A stretch of DNA of 64,000 nucleotides from Pedobacter sp. L105 (GTDB taxonomy: Bacteria; Bacteroidota; Bacteroidia; Sphingobacteriales; Sphingobacteriaceae): positions 248,001 through 312,000 of the forward strand of contig NZ_LMUP01000004.1 of the NCBI RefSeq assembly GCF_009765875.1, read 5' to 3'. The position numbers and the translations under genes were made by a program. Under the pieces are notes generated by a model, which was given only the letters and a program-made list of their open reading frames with translations, was not told the origin of the DNA and ran no database searches. Positions within the stretch are counted from its first letter, which is position 1, and each line of letters begins with the position of its first letter. Of the stretch, positions 1 to 10,332 are shown one piece after another.

Positions 1-2054
1 GCAGACAGGAACAGTATAACCTGGGGATCAGCGGGGGAACCGATAATACGCAGTTCCATATCTCTGGCGGTTACTTCAAACAGCAGGGAACAATCATTGC
101 ATCTGATTTTAACAGGTATTCCCTGAATATGGATGTGAAAACTAAAGTCAATGACCAGCTGTCCTTTTCTACGACGTTAATCATTGGCGCAACAGGGCAG
201 CATTCACCTTCGGGCGGTAGCGCTTTCTCTAACCCGATCAGCGCAAGCCAGTTTTTATTGCCTTTCCTTAATCCTTACAATGCAGATGGCTCTTATAATA
301 TAGATCCGGTAACGTTCCCTGCAAATAATTATAATCCGCTGTACAATGCAGCGAACAACACCAGTGCATTAAATCAGCTAAAAGGATTAGGAACGGTTTC
401 AGGTGAATATAAAATATTGGATAACCTGAAATTTACCTCAAGAATAGGGGTTGACTATAACAATCTGGAAGAAAATAATTACTGGAACCCTACTTATGGT
501 GATGGTCAGGGTTATGGGGGATTATCATCCCGTTATTATACCCGTTATTTCAACTGGACATGGAGTAACTTAGCAGATTATCACCTGGATGTTAACCATG
601 ATAATACTTGGGTAGCCAATGTTAAAGCAGGTTACGAAGCTCAAAAATCACAATATTATTATTCCAGTGTAACCGCAACAGGTTTCCCTGCAAACACTGC
701 CATCAACGTTCCTTCGGGCGGGGCTACACCTCTGGAAGCATCGGGTTCGAATGAAGACTATACCGTAGCTTCTTTGCTGTCCCTGGCAGATTTCTCTTAC
801 AAAGGAAAATATGTGATCTCAGGAAGTTTCCGTAGGGATGGCTCGTCACGTTTCGGCGCTGCAAACAGATATGGCGACTTCTGGTCGGTTGGTGGTTCAT
901 GGAATGCCCAGCAGGAAGATTTTATCAAACAGCTGACCTGGATCAATACCCTTAAAGTGCGTGCTTCTTATGGTTTAACCGGTAATGCCAATATTGGTAA
1001 TTACAACTGGCGTCAGTTATACAGTTATGGTTATAACTACAATGGATTGGGTGGAACCGCACCAACTTCGGTAGGTAACAACAACTTAACCTGGGAAACC
1101 AATAAACAATTGGACCTTGGTCTGGACCTCTCGGTATTGAAAGACCGTTTATCATTTACTTTTGATTATTACAACAGGGATGCCACCAATTTATTGTTGA
1201 ACCAGCCTACTTCCCTGACGACCGGGTTTAGCTCTTTCACCAACAATGTTGGATCGATGAGAAACCGCGGTACAGAGTTCTCTGTTTCAGGAACCCCAGT
1301 GATTGCAGGTGATTTCAAATGGCAGGCAGGTTTTAATATTGCCCACAACGTCAACAAAGTATTGTCGCTGGTAGATGGAAAAGATATCATCAGCGGTGCA
1401 TATATCAATCGGGTAGGCCTGGATGTACAAACCTTTTACCTTCGCCAATGGGCGGGTGTAAATCCAGCTAATGGAAGCCCGTTGTGGTATACCGATGCCA
1501 GCAGGACAACTACTACCTCTAATTACAATGCCGCTGCTTTAGTGGCCAATAAATCTGCCTCGCCAAAAGTGTTTGGTAGTTTTACGTCCAGCTTTAGCTA
1601 TAAAGGATTTAGCCTTGATGGTATGCTGTATTACAATTTTGGTAATTATGTACAGGATGCCTGGGCAAGATATACCCAGAGTGATGGTGCCAATACCTCT
1701 TTCAACAGGGTGGCAAGCCAACTGGATGCCTGGTCAAAACCCGGCGATATCACCAACACGCCAATCTATATTTACAATAATACCAACAACTCCAGCAGGG
1801 CTTCGAGCCGCTTTTTATACAAAGGCGACTATGTACGCCTGAGAGAGTTAACAGCTGCTTATCAGTTTCCTAAAGAGATCCTAACTAAAACCAAACTGTC
1901 AAGTTTGAGGGTGTATGTTAGAGGTACTAACCTGTTGACGTGGGTACGTGATAAAAATTTACCTTTTGATCCTGAACAAGGGGTGATCAGCCAGGGTAAC
2001 TTCAATATTGCCATACCAAAAGTATTTACAGTGGGCCTAAACGTAGGATTTTAA
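1..2054 (+). CDS. SusC/RagA-type TonB-dependent outer-membrane transporter (5' truncated by window edge)
   Basis: The reading frame is open from base 3 and runs about 680 residues to a TAA, so the start, signal peptide, carboxypeptidase-like domain and plug lie outside the window. What remains is the beta-barrel: alternating aromatic strands, repeated 'GSFRRDGSSRFG', 'YGLTGNANIGNY' and 'WETNKQLDLGLD' segments typical of SusC barrels, and a final strand ending in Phe. SusC imports oligosaccharides across the outer membrane with a SusD lid. A SusD gene follows 17 bases later, which fits one transcription unit. The substrate cannot be read from the sequence. An ATG at 129 is internal and is not the start. 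Confidence 0.95.
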   Translation, partial: RQEQYNLGISGGTDNTQFHISGGYFKQQGTIIASDFNRYSLNMDVKTKVNDQLSFSTTLIIGATGQHSPSGGSAFSNPISASQFLLPFLNPYNADGSYNIDPVTFPANNYNPLYNAANNTSALNQLKGLGTVSGEYKILDNLKFTSRIGVDYNNLEENNYWNPTYGDGQGYGGLSSRYYTRYFNWTWSNLADYHLDVNHDNTWVANVKAGYEAQKSQYYYSSVTATGFPANTAINVPSGGATPLEASGSNEDYTVASLLSLADFSYKGKYVISGSFRRDGSSRFGAANRYGDFWSVGGSWNAQQEDFIKQLTWINTLKVRASYGLTGNANIGNYNWRQLYSYGYNYNGLGGTAPTSVGNNNLTWETNKQLDLGLDLSVLKDRLSFTFDYYNRDATNLLLNQPTSLTTGFSSFTNNVGSMRNRGTEFSVSGTPVIAGDFKWQAGFNIAHNVNKVLSLVDGKDIISGAYINRVGLDVQTFYLRQWAGVNPANGSPLWYTDASRTTTTSNYNAAALVANKSASPKVFGSFTSSFSYKGFSLDGMLYYNFGNYVQDAWARYTQSDGANTSFNRVASQLDAWSKPGDITNTPIYIYNNTNNSSRASSRFLYKGDYVRLRELTAAYQFPKEILTKTKLSSLRVYVRGTNLLTWVRDKNLPFDPEQGVISQGNFNIAIPKVFTVGLNVGF

Positions 2055-2071
2055 TTAAAAGCAATTCGGCA

Positions 2072-3484
2072 ATGAAAAATTTTAGAAACAACTATATCAT
2101 CACCGGGGGCATTATTGCTTCCCTATTATTGGGGTCCTGCAAAAAGGATTTCCTGGATCAAAAACCATATACCAGTGTTGCGGCAGGCGATGCAGTAAAG
2201 ACTGAGGCAGATCTGCAATTAGCTTTAACAGGGGCCTACGCAAATTTAAGAAGTTCCAATTTATATGGCAGGACATTACCTGTGTTTGGTGACCTGCTGG
2301 CCGATAACGTTTTTGTATCTTCTGCCAATTCAGGCAGGTATATTTCAGAAAACACGTATACCGTTGTGATCAACGACGGGGATGTGGCCGGCGTATGGAC
2401 AGATGCTTACAGCACGATCTTAAGGGCCAATAACATCATAGATGCCGCGCTGACTGGCGGTGCTACGGTAAATCAGATCAAAGGTGAGGCCTATGCCATC
2501 AGGGCGCTGGTTTATTTTGACCTGGTTCGTGCCTATGGTAAACCCTATACTGATGATCCTAATTCACCAGGTGTTCCGATCGTATTACATTACGATCCAA
2601 AAGCTTTGCCAACAAGAAATACGGTAGCTGAGGCTTACACACAGATCCTTTCAGATCTGGATCAGGCTTATAGCTTAATGACTGCTTATAATGGTTCAGG
2701 TACATTTTCAAAGTACGCAGCACGTGGATTAGCTGCTAAAGTGAATTTAAACAAAGGAGATTACCAAAAAGCACTGGACGAGGCAAAAGATGTAATTACC
2801 GCCAGCGGCTTTAGCCTGGTTGGTGCTGCCGATCTTGCCGGATACTGGGCTGCTGCAACTCCTCATGATTCAGGTACCAAACAGGAAACGTTGTTTGAAG
2901 TGGTATCTGATGCGGTAAATAACAACAGTTATGATGAGCTGTCAAATATTTACGTGCAGGGCGGAACCTCTTATGGAGACCTTTTGACCACTAAATCGGT
3001 ATATGATCTTTACAGCGCGACAGATGTGCGTAAAGCTTTGATCTTAATTGGCGTTCGTCAGAAAACAGGTGGTGAAAACCCGGCTTATATCGTCAATAAA
3101 TATCCCGTGGTTACCGGTGATTTTAATGATAAAAAGGTTCTACGTTTATCTGATGTGTACCTGGTTGCTGCTGAGGCTGCAAACAGACTGGGATCTGGTG
3201 ATGCGACTACTTATCTGAATACACTGGTAGCACAAAGAGACCCATCCCTGGTTTATGCTTCTACCGGAGCGCAGCAGTTGACCGATATCATAACGGAAAG
3301 AAGAAAAGAACTGGCCTTTGAAGGCGATAGGTTCTATGACCTTAACCGTTTGAAATTGGATATCAACAGAGGTGCTGAGTACAGTACTGGCGTGATTAAA
3401 TATGGCGATACCAGAAGGGTATTACCAATTCCGCAAAGTGAACTCAATGTGAATCCTAACGTAGCCCAAAATCCAGGATACTAG
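2072..3484 (+). CDS. SusD/RagB-type glycan-binding lipoprotein
   Basis: 470 residues. The N-terminus has a lipoprotein signal with lipobox LLGSC (Cys23) followed by KKDFLDQKPY, the classic SusD start. The TPR-like core is seen in 'KGEAYAIRALVYFDLVRAYG' and the C-terminal helix in 'ITERRKELAFEGDRFYDL'. SusD sits on the outer face of the outer membrane and caps the SusC pore. It lies 17 bases downstream of the SusC gene and is followed by a strong terminator, so the pair is a closed unit. Confidence 0.95.
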   Translation: MKNFRNNYIITGGIIASLLLGSCKKDFLDQKPYTSVAAGDAVKTEADLQLALTGAYANLRSSNLYGRTLPVFGDLLADNVFVSSANSGRYISENTYTVVINDGDVAGVWTDAYSTILRANNIIDAALTGGATVNQIKGEAYAIRALVYFDLVRAYGKPYTDDPNSPGVPIVLHYDPKALPTRNTVAEAYTQILSDLDQAYSLMTAYNGSGTFSKYAARGLAAKVNLNKGDYQKALDEAKDVITASGFSLVGAADLAGYWAAATPHDSGTKQETLFEVVSDAVNNNSYDELSNIYVQGGTSYGDLLTTKSVYDLYSATDVRKALILIGVRQKTGGENPAYIVNKYPVVTGDFNDKKVLRLSDVYLVAAEAANRLGSGDATTYLNTLVAQRDPSLVYASTGAQQLTDIITERRKELAFEGDRFYDLNRLKLDINRGAEYSTGVIKYGDTRRVLPIPQSELNVNPNVAQNPGY

Positions 3485-3558
3485 TAGATCAGCAGCTGCA
3501 AAAAGTGGGTTTCCAAAGTAAGCCACTGAAAAAATAACTCTTCAATGATGGAGATTCA

Positions 3559-3601
3559 AGCCATCAAGTAAAAAAATCATTTTTACTTGATGGCTTTTTT
3601 A
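3559..3601 (+). terminator. Rho-independent terminator after first SusCD pair
   Basis: A stem of about 15 bp, AGCCATCAAGTAAAAA with its complement TTTTTACTTGATGGCT, and a loop of a few bases, ends in a run of T. It lies 75 bases after the SusD stop. Confidence 0.85.
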
Positions 3602-3781
3602 TTACCCATGTGTTTTGTAAAGTTTATCTCTGAGATAGAAATGCTGAAGTTTTACCAAATGTGGCGCAAGCAGCATAAAAACCTGGAAGTACAACAATGG
3701 CATTACTTATTAGATGGTATACATAACAGATCCATACCAATATACAGTTAATATACTGCGGCTCCTGCAGGCTTGCTTTAA

Positions 3782-3922
3782 GCGATCCTGAATGAAAGTG
3801 TGATTGAATTTGCAGCTGAGGACCGTAAGTGCCCCGATCTTCACCGTTTAGCGCTAGATGCTAGTTATGGTAAAGATGGTATTCCTGCAAAGACTAAAGC
3901 TTCCCGGATTATTAGGTACTAA
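3782..3922 (+). pseudogene. SusD C-terminal fragment (remnant)
   Basis: The frame starting at 3782 reads AILNESVIEFAAEDRKCPDL and continues HRLALDASYGKDGIPAK before TAA at 3920–3922. This matches the conserved C-terminal segment of SusD proteins (the ILNERxxEFAxEGxRWxDLxR region) and nothing upstream in the same frame continues it. It has no start codon and is about 46 codons long, so it is a decayed piece of a third SusD gene. Confidence 0.7.
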
Positions 3923-4356
3923 CGTATTTGACGGAATTAGCGTGATAGTGCTTAGAATAGCTGTTATTCCTTATTCTGATTACATATCCTTAAGGTCTGT
4001 ACCAACATCTGAAAACTAACTCAAACCCAAATTTAGCTGCAGAACAGAACCAGAATATTAATCCTGATTATTTTTTTTCGCAATAATAGAAACAGCGCTT
4101 CCAGTTAGGAAAGTGGTTTTTTTGATGGATTGGTTACTTTTTGCGTGATCTTCTCAAAATAACGCCATATGAGATAGTAAGTAAAACTTTTATTTATAGA
4201 GAGATAAGGATTTTTATTCTAAAATATCTTTATATTGTGTTGTATAAGTCATTTTATTGTCATAAATTATTTTTGTGCACTTTGGTTATTATTGTACTGT
4301 ATAGAAATTATTATATTAGAAATATTAACTATTTATAAAATATAAACAAACATGTT

Positions 4357-4515
4357 ATGAAAAAAATTCTGCAAAGTTTGTTCGTGATGTTGGTATTCGA
4401 AAAAATTAGAGTATCTCATTTTCGGGCATCTAAAGGGGGAAGTGCGTCTCGTGCACAAAATTTCAACATTTACGGTCAGACATTATTTAAATTATCCTTG
4501 TCAGGTATAGTTTAA
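4357..4515 (+). pseudogene. SusC leader-peptide fragment (remnant)
   Basis: From ATG 4357 the translation begins MKKILQSLFVMLVF, which looks like a Bacteroidota SusC signal peptide. It then loses all resemblance (EKIRVSHFRASKGG...) and stops at 4513–4515. The abrupt change after residue 14 suggests a deletion breakpoint. It is too short for firm identification, and a chance match is possible. Confidence 0.4.
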
Positions 4516-4670
4516 TGCTATTTAGAGCGGTATTTAGTCTGGCCCTCGTTTAAACAAACCATTTTTTTGAATACGTCTATCACAGCACGGAATGCGGATC
4601 GCATTCAATAGAGGAAAGTATTGTGTTTTAAAACGATGTTATTTTATGTTTTTATTAATTAATTCCAAAG

Positions 4671-7600
4671 ATGAAAAGAAAATTACTTGCTTTTTTATGC
4701 GTTTTGATGTTCATAGGTTCATATACTTATGCTCAAACCCGAACCATTACCGGTAAAGTGACCGGAAAAGAAGATGGGCTTCCGCTGCCAGGCGTAAGTG
4801 TAGCCGTTAAAGGAACCAAAACAGTAGCGCAAACGGGAGCTGATGGTACATACACCATTAAAATTCCCCGCGGACAATCACTGGTTTTTAGTTTTATCGG
4901 CTTTACCAGCCAGACTTTGATTCCTGAGAGAGGATATCTTGATGTGGTACTAGAGGGATCGGCAAGCCTGCTGAACGATGTTGTCGTAATTGGTTACGGA
5001 ACGCAGGTAAGGAGGGACAACATAGGGAGTATAGGTTCTGTAAAAGGCAGCGACGTTGCACAACAGCCCGTTCAAAATATACAGCAGTCACTAGGCGGGC
5101 GTGTATCTGGTGCCCAGGTAAGTTTACCCAGCGGATTATTAAATGCTACGCCGGTTATTCGTATCAGGGGTACAAATTCTATTTCCTATAGTTCACAGCC
5201 TTTATTTGTAGTAGATGGTGTACCAAGTTATAGTGCAGACGTCAGCAGTGGAACTGCGGCTGCAGCAAGTCCGCTAAGCAGCATCAATCCGGATGATATT
5301 GAGAGTGTTGATATTGCAAAAGATGCATCAGCTACTGCTATTTATGGTAGCCGCGCAGCTAATGGCGTTGTATTTATTACGACCAAAAAAGGTAAACTTG
5401 GAAAGCCGGTAGTAACGCTGGAAAGCTGGGTGGGTGTAAGCAAGAATTTCAACCTGCCAAAAATGCTCGATGCGGAACAATACACCATGATTAAAAATGA
5501 AGGATTAAAGAATGCAGGAACTTTTAATAATGATCCTGCTAATCCCTCAGCAAATGTTTATTATGCGACTTCAAAGGATGCCAGCGGGAATGTGATCAAT
5601 ACCAACTGGCTGGATTATATTTATAGAACCGGAACATCCTATAACACGTCAGCCAGTATATCCGGGGCTAATGAAAATACCAGTTACTATTTCTCTGCGA
5701 ATTACAGCGATCAGGAAGGTTTGCTGGTCAGAAATGAATTTCAACGGAAGGTAATGCTGGCCAATGTAGACCATAAAATTAATAAGTATGTAACTGTTGG
5801 CGCTAAAATTAATTTCGCGGACAGCCGGAATCTTTCTGCTATCGGATCGGGATCTATGGGGGATGCCTTCAGTACAGCGGGGCTGGGACGTATTGGTCTG
5901 GTGCTGCCGCCAAATGTTAGTCCAAAAAACGTAGATGGAAGTTATAATCTGAATGGTAATGCTGTCGGATTGGGTGCCAATAAAGGCATAGGTATCAGTT
6001 ATTATAATATTTTACCGATCGTAGATCTTAACCGGTCAAACAATGAGTTGAGCCAGGTATCTTCCAACGTTTATTTGCAGGTAAAGCCCGTGTCATGGAT
6101 TACCTTTAAGACTCAATATGGTATTGATTATTTGGACAACGATATGGATATCTATCAAAATCCAATTCAAGGTGATGCCAATCCCAATGGTGAAGCTATT
6201 GCGGGATATACAAAAAATCAGAGTTGGGTTTGGGACAATACTCTGCAGTTTGATCATACTTTTGCTGAAAAGCATAATTTTAGTCTCTTGCTGGGGAATG
6301 AGCAAAACCGTTTTACAAGCAAGGGTTTTGGTATTGACCGTACAGTGATTTCAGATCCTGCTTTTGACGTTGTACAGGCGGGATATAGTACAAATGCCCC
6401 CACAAATATGGTTTACGAGGAAAATTATATATCTTCCTTCTTCGGGCGTCTGAATTACGATTTTGACAAGAAATATTATTTAAGTGCTACTTTAAGAAGA
6501 GATGAAGCTTCTCAATTTGGATTAAACAATAAAAGGGGATATTTCCCTGGAGGAGCGGTTGCATGGCAGGTTGCCCGTGAAAAATTCTGGAACGATATCG
6601 ATGCAGACAAAATATTCAGCAGCTTTAAACTGAGATCCAGTTACGGTAAGGTGGGAAATAATGGTTTAGGTTCCTATGATTCCTATGGTCTGTATAGCAC
6701 ATCTCTTTATAATGGAGCGGGGACATTAGTGTTTAACCAGACAGGTAATTCTGCTTTAAAATGGGAGAACATTAAAACACTGGATGTAGGCGCTAGTTTT
6801 GGTGTTTTAAATGACCGGATTACTGCCGATGTCACCTATTATAAAAAGAATATTGACGATCTGATCCTGCAGGTTCCTGTAGCACCTTCATCAGGTTTAC
6901 CAAGCAATCCCTCTGTAAACATTGGTTCAATGTATAACCGCGGATGGGAGTTAACGCTGAGTGCTGCGGCTATCCAGAGCAGGGATTTCTCCTGGACACC
7001 ATCTTTTAACCTGGCCTTTAACCACAATGAAGTTACTGCTCTGGCAAACGGAATTACCAGGCTAACTACGTCAACAGGTGGGTTAGAAACTACAAATATT
7101 ACAGAGATTGGGCATCCTATTGGTGACTTATACATTGTCCGTACTGTAGGTGTTGATCCTGCTACTGGCCGCAGAATATTTCTGAATCAGGCCGGACGTG
7201 AAGTCTTGTACCAGAAAGTTCCGCCGGCAAACGGATTTCAATGGGAATATACAGATGGTACCCAGGCACCTGCAATTACACAAAGTGCAGATGCAGTTAA
7301 CTACAAACAGTCTGCGCCAAAAATATACGGAGGATTCAGCAATACATTCAGGTACAAAAGCTTCGATTTAAATGTTATGCTAACCTATCAGTTAGGCGGT
7401 TGGACTTATTATGGTACTAATGCCGGTTTGCTGGATCAGCGTTTCTGGAATAACTCTGTAGATATATTAGACAGATGGACCACTCCAGGGCAGGTAACTG
7501 ATATTCCAAGGGTAGTAGCGGGAGATAACGTTTCAAATGGATCATCACTACCACTTTCATCAAATGTGTTTAGAAGTGATTTTCTGAAAGTGAAGAGCAT

Positions 7601-7823
7601 TAATGTGGGCTATACCCTTCCTAAGCGCATTTCAAATAGTATTGGGCTGTCTAATCTGCGAGTGTACTTAACCGGGTATAATTTATTCACGATTACAGGT
7701 TATCCGGGTCCTGATCCTGAAGTTTCATCTAATGGCGCCGGCAGCAGCACCGGACAGGGGATAGACAGGAATACTGCAGGTAACCAAAGGACTGTTACAG
7801 CAGGTTTGTCTGTTAAGTTTTAA
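4671..7823 (+). CDS. SusC/RagA-type TonB-dependent outer-membrane transporter
   Basis: 1050 residues, full length for SusC. It has a signal peptide (MKRKLLAFLCVLMFIGSYTYAQ) and then a carboxypeptidase-D regulatory-like domain (about 25–105, 'GKVTGKEDGLPLPGVSVAVKG'). The plug domain (about 115–240) carries the hallmark SVDIAKDASATAIYGSRA and ANGVVFITTKKG motifs. A 22-strand-type barrel follows and ends in a terminal Phe. It forms the import channel with the SusD encoded 19 bases downstream. The substrate is unknown. ATG 4671 is chosen because it begins an intact signal peptide. Confidence 0.96.
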   Translation: MKRKLLAFLCVLMFIGSYTYAQTRTITGKVTGKEDGLPLPGVSVAVKGTKTVAQTGADGTYTIKIPRGQSLVFSFIGFTSQTLIPERGYLDVVLEGSASLLNDVVVIGYGTQVRRDNIGSIGSVKGSDVAQQPVQNIQQSLGGRVSGAQVSLPSGLLNATPVIRIRGTNSISYSSQPLFVVDGVPSYSADVSSGTAAAASPLSSINPDDIESVDIAKDASATAIYGSRAANGVVFITTKKGKLGKPVVTLESWVGVSKNFNLPKMLDAEQYTMIKNEGLKNAGTFNNDPANPSANVYYATSKDASGNVINTNWLDYIYRTGTSYNTSASISGANENTSYYFSANYSDQEGLLVRNEFQRKVMLANVDHKINKYVTVGAKINFADSRNLSAIGSGSMGDAFSTAGLGRIGLVLPPNVSPKNVDGSYNLNGNAVGLGANKGIGISYYNILPIVDLNRSNNELSQVSSNVYLQVKPVSWITFKTQYGIDYLDNDMDIYQNPIQGDANPNGEAIAGYTKNQSWVWDNTLQFDHTFAEKHNFSLLLGNEQNRFTSKGFGIDRTVISDPAFDVVQAGYSTNAPTNMVYEENYISSFFGRLNYDFDKKYYLSATLRRDEASQFGLNNKRGYFPGGAVAWQVAREKFWNDIDADKIFSSFKLRSSYGKVGNNGLGSYDSYGLYSTSLYNGAGTLVFNQTGNSALKWENIKTLDVGASFGVLNDRITADVTYYKKNIDDLILQVPVAPSSGLPSNPSVNIGSMYNRGWELTLSAAAIQSRDFSWTPSFNLAFNHNEVTALANGITRLTTSTGGLETTNITEIGHPIGDLYIVRTVGVDPATGRRIFLNQAGREVLYQKVPPANGFQWEYTDGTQAPAITQSADAVNYKQSAPKIYGGFSNTFRYKSFDLNVMLTYQLGGWTYYGTNAGLLDQRFWNNSVDILDRWTTPGQVTDIPRVVAGDNVSNGSSLPLSSNVFRSDFLKVKSINVGYTLPKRISNSIGLSNLRVYLTGYNLFTITGYPGPDPEVSSNGAGSSTGQGIDRNTAGNQRTVTAGLSVKF

Positions 7824-7842
7824 CCATTAATTTTCGAAGACA

Positions 7843-9321
7843 ATGAAAAAGAAATATCTATTAATACTAGGCTTTGGAGTACTATTGAACTGCTCCTGCA
7901 AAAAGGATTTATTGTATCCGGTGTCGCAAACCCAGGTTTCCGACCAGAATTATCAGCCTTTCTCTACGTCAGATCGTATACAAAGCCAGGTACTGGGCTT
8001 ATATAATAGTTTAAGGGATGGCCGTCTTTTGGGTGGCAGATTTCAGGTATACAATGATGTGAAAGCCGATAACTGGATCAACTTTTCCAATAACCAGGTT
8101 ACTGCTTCAAATACATGGAGCGAGAACGTAAACACTACCAGTCAGGAAGTGACAGGTTTGTGGGCGGCTGGATATGCTGCGATTAATAATGCCAATTTGT
8201 TTATCGATGGTATGGCCGCGAAAGGAACTTCGGTAGTAGGGGATGCTACAGGAAAGCAATATGTTGGTGAAGCAAAGTTTGTCAGGGCGATAAGTTATTA
8301 TTGCCTGCTGCAGTTATATGCGCGTCCGTATGTTGATGGGAATGGCAGTCACCCGGGCTTACCTTTGCGCCTAAACGGGATATCATCTTATGGTAACCTG
8401 AATTTAGCAAGAAGTACAGTTAGCCAGATCTATGATCAGATTATCTTAGACCTGAATGATGCTGAAGCCGCTTTGCCGCTGAGTTATAGCACCAATGTAA
8501 ATAACGTGGTCAGGGCACACCGTAATACTGCGATTGCTTTAAAAACGCGTGTTTACCTGACGATGGCGCGTTACAGCGACGTCATTACAGAAGCCAATAA
8601 AATTGTTAGTGCAACGGCTCCGTTTACTGCTGCCGGTGGTTCTTCCACCGGAGGGGTCGATCACGCCCTTGCCGCTGATGTGGCCAGTGTTTTCCGCACG
8701 CCTTATACCACAACTGAATCTATCTTTTCTATGCCATTTAGCGCTACAGAAGGACCTGGTACTCAAAATGGATTGGGGTATTACTTTTATCAGAATGGCG
8801 GTACGCCAGGGCTGGCAGAATTTTATCTTAACCCAACCGGGGTAATTGCAGATCCTAACTGGAAAGCTACAGACAAAAGAAGAACCGAATTGCTTTTTAC
8901 CAATACCAGTACAAACAGGACCTATACGGCTAAATATACCCAGCCTGACCCCTATGCTGATTATGCACCGGTTATCCGTTATGCAGAAGTGCTGCTTAAC
9001 CTGGCCGAGGCTAAAGCACATGTAAGTGGTGTAGACCCACAGGCCGTTGCTTTACTCAATGCTGTGCGTAACCGCTCGGATGCCTCAACAACCTATACAG
9101 CAGGCAGTTTTGCCAGTAGCGATGCCTTGGTCAGTGCTATTTTGCAGGAAAGAAACATAGAGTTTTTGGGTGAAGGATTACGCAATATTGATCTGATGCG
9201 GACGCTTTCGCCTATTCCGGCTAAAGGCAGTGTGCCTGCAATACCTACTACTGATCCTAGATACATCTGGCCGATATCAGGAGATGAACTGCTGTATAAT
9301 AACCTGATGACAAATAATTAA
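7843..9321 (+). CDS. SusD/RagB-type glycan-binding lipoprotein
   Basis: 492 residues. The lipoprotein signal MKKKYLLILGFGVLLNCSC places the likely lipidated Cys at 19, followed by KKDLLYP. The SusD core is seen in 'GEAKFVRAISYYCLLQLYARPYV' and 'VIRYAEVLLNLAEAKAH', with the C-terminal 'ILQERNIEFLGEGLRNIDLMR'. It is the partner of the upstream SusC, 19 bases apart, and is followed by a terminator. Confidence 0.95.
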   Translation: MKKKYLLILGFGVLLNCSCKKDLLYPVSQTQVSDQNYQPFSTSDRIQSQVLGLYNSLRDGRLLGGRFQVYNDVKADNWINFSNNQVTASNTWSENVNTTSQEVTGLWAAGYAAINNANLFIDGMAAKGTSVVGDATGKQYVGEAKFVRAISYYCLLQLYARPYVDGNGSHPGLPLRLNGISSYGNLNLARSTVSQIYDQIILDLNDAEAALPLSYSTNVNNVVRAHRNTAIALKTRVYLTMARYSDVITEANKIVSATAPFTAAGGSSTGGVDHALAADVASVFRTPYTTTESIFSMPFSATEGPGTQNGLGYYFYQNGGTPGLAEFYLNPTGVIADPNWKATDKRRTELLFTNTSTNRTYTAKYTQPDPYADYAPVIRYAEVLLNLAEAKAHVSGVDPQAVALLNAVRNRSDASTTYTAGSFASSDALVSAILQERNIEFLGEGLRNIDLMRTLSPIPAKGSVPAIPTTDPRYIWPISGDELLYNNLMTNN

Positions 9322-9341
9322 ATTAAGCTATTTAGATGATT

Positions 9342-9380
9342 AAACCCGGAGTTGCTAAAAGGCTCTTCGGGTTTGTTTTT
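9342..9380 (+). terminator. Terminator after second SusCD pair
   Basis: An AAACCCGGAG/CTTCGGGTTT stem (one G·U pair) is followed by GTTTTT. It lies between the SusD stop and the end of the convergent LD-carboxypeptidase gene. Confidence 0.7.
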
Positions 9381-9395
9381 AGCTGCTTGTTGTGG

Positions 9396-10316
9396 TTACA
9401 GATAGTTTAAGGTTACTGTGTTTTTTTCAACTACCAGTTTTGCTGTTTTTCCTAAAACCAATGCCCTGTTATCCTGGATATGTCCTACCGGAAAGCCAAA
9501 ACATACGGGGTAATCATATTCCCGGACAATCTCCATGATAATCTGTTCCGGACTTTGTCCAAAAGGAATATCTTCTGGTTGAATGCCATTAAAAGCACCG
9601 ATTACCAATCCTTTTAATCCCGCCAGTTTTCCGCAGCGCTTCAGCGTGCGAAACATTCTGTCAATAGCATATTCGTGTTCACCTACATCTTCTAGGAAAA
9701 GTATTTTATCCTGGTAATCCATTTGTGAAACGGAACCTTCCAGCGATATCAGGATGCTGAGGTTTCCTCCTATCAATATTCCCTCGGCTTCCCCTGGGCG
9801 TTGGAGATGATCGCTTTGATAAGTATAATCAAGGGCTTCACCGAATAATGCTTTTCTGAGTGTTTCCAAAGATTCCATACTGGCTCCCTCAAAAACGCCT
9901 GGCATCTGTCCATGAATACTTTGGGTATTTAACGTCGTACTGTGAGAAAGCAATACGGTGATATCGCTAAATCCGATGATCCATTTAGGATGCTGATTGT
10001 ATATGGAAAAATCCAGTTCGTCGATAATACGTACCGTACCATATCCGCCGCGGGCAGCAATAATGGCTTTAATACCGGTATCATCCAGTGCAGCCTGAAA
10101 ATCTTCAGTTCTCAATTGATCATCACCGGCAAATTGGTGGTATTCCGCATGAACGCTTTTTCCTACAACCACTTTCAGCCCCCAGTCCTCCAGTACGCTG
10201 ATTGAAGGACCAATATCCTTTTTCAGTTTTTTCGCAGGACAGACAATAGCAACTTTGTCTCCTTTTTTTAAGTAGGCTGGCTGTTTAATCATTGGTAAAA
10301 CACTTATCTTTGGCAA
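9396..10316 (-). CDS. LD-carboxypeptidase (peptidase family S66, muramoyltetrapeptide carboxypeptidase type)
   Basis: 306 residues. S66 landmarks are present: the N-terminal beta strand [13 protein letters not shown], '[17 protein letters not shown]', the nucleophile Ser in GFSDITVLL, 'GGNLSIL', and the Glu of the charge-relay triad in [16 protein letters not shown]. The His is in the C-terminal '[13 protein letters not shown]'. These enzymes remove the terminal D-Ala from tetrapeptides during peptidoglycan recycling. No signal peptide is seen, so it is probably cytoplasmic. The second Met (base 10292) is an equally plausible start. It is divergent from metG with a shared gap of only 16 bases. 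Confidence 0.88.
   Translation of the reverse strand: MPKISVLPMIKQPAYLKKGDKVAIVCPAKKLKKDIGPSISVLEDWGLKVVVGKSVHAEYHQFAGDDQLRTEDFQAALDDTGIKAIIAARGGYGTVRIIDELDFSIYNQHPKWIIGFSDITVLLSHSTTLNTQSIHGQMPGVFEGASMESLETLRKALFGEALDYTYQSDHLQRPGEAEGILIGGNLSILISLEGSVSQMDYQDKILFLEDVGEHEYAIDRMFRTLKRCGKLAGLKGLVIGAFNGIQPEDIPFGQSPEQIIMEIVREYDYPVCFGFPVGHIQDNRALVLGKTAKLVVEKNTVTLNYL
10305..10312 (+). promoter_or_regulatory. −7 box (TATCTTTG) for metG
   Basis: A perfect match to the Bacteroidota sigma-A −7 consensus TAnnTTTG lies 20 bases before the metG start codon, so the leader would be only about 13–16 nt. No good TTTG −33 box stands at the expected distance. It overlaps the 5' end of the divergent LD-carboxypeptidase gene. 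Confidence 0.6.
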
Positions 10317-10332
10317 AATAATAAAAATAGTT

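Larger units (their letters stand above)
3602..4670. other. Gene-poor spacer with SusD and SusC debris
   Basis: About 1.07 kb separates the two SusCD units. It holds two recognisable fragments (3782–3922 and 4357–4515, listed separately) in otherwise A+T-rich sequence. A 65-codon open frame at 4141–4338 has low-complexity Ile/Tyr/Phe-rich translation and looks like chance. No clear −33/−7 promoter for the following SusC gene was found. Confidence 0.6.

Noticed and set aside
4141..4338. 65-codon open frame in the SusCD spacer
   Set aside because: Ile/Tyr/Phe-rich low-complexity translation in A+T-rich DNA, no promoter and no family resemblance.
8539..9021. 160-codon frame opposite the second SusD gene
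   Set aside because: Antisense shadow of a well-supported SusD coding sequence.
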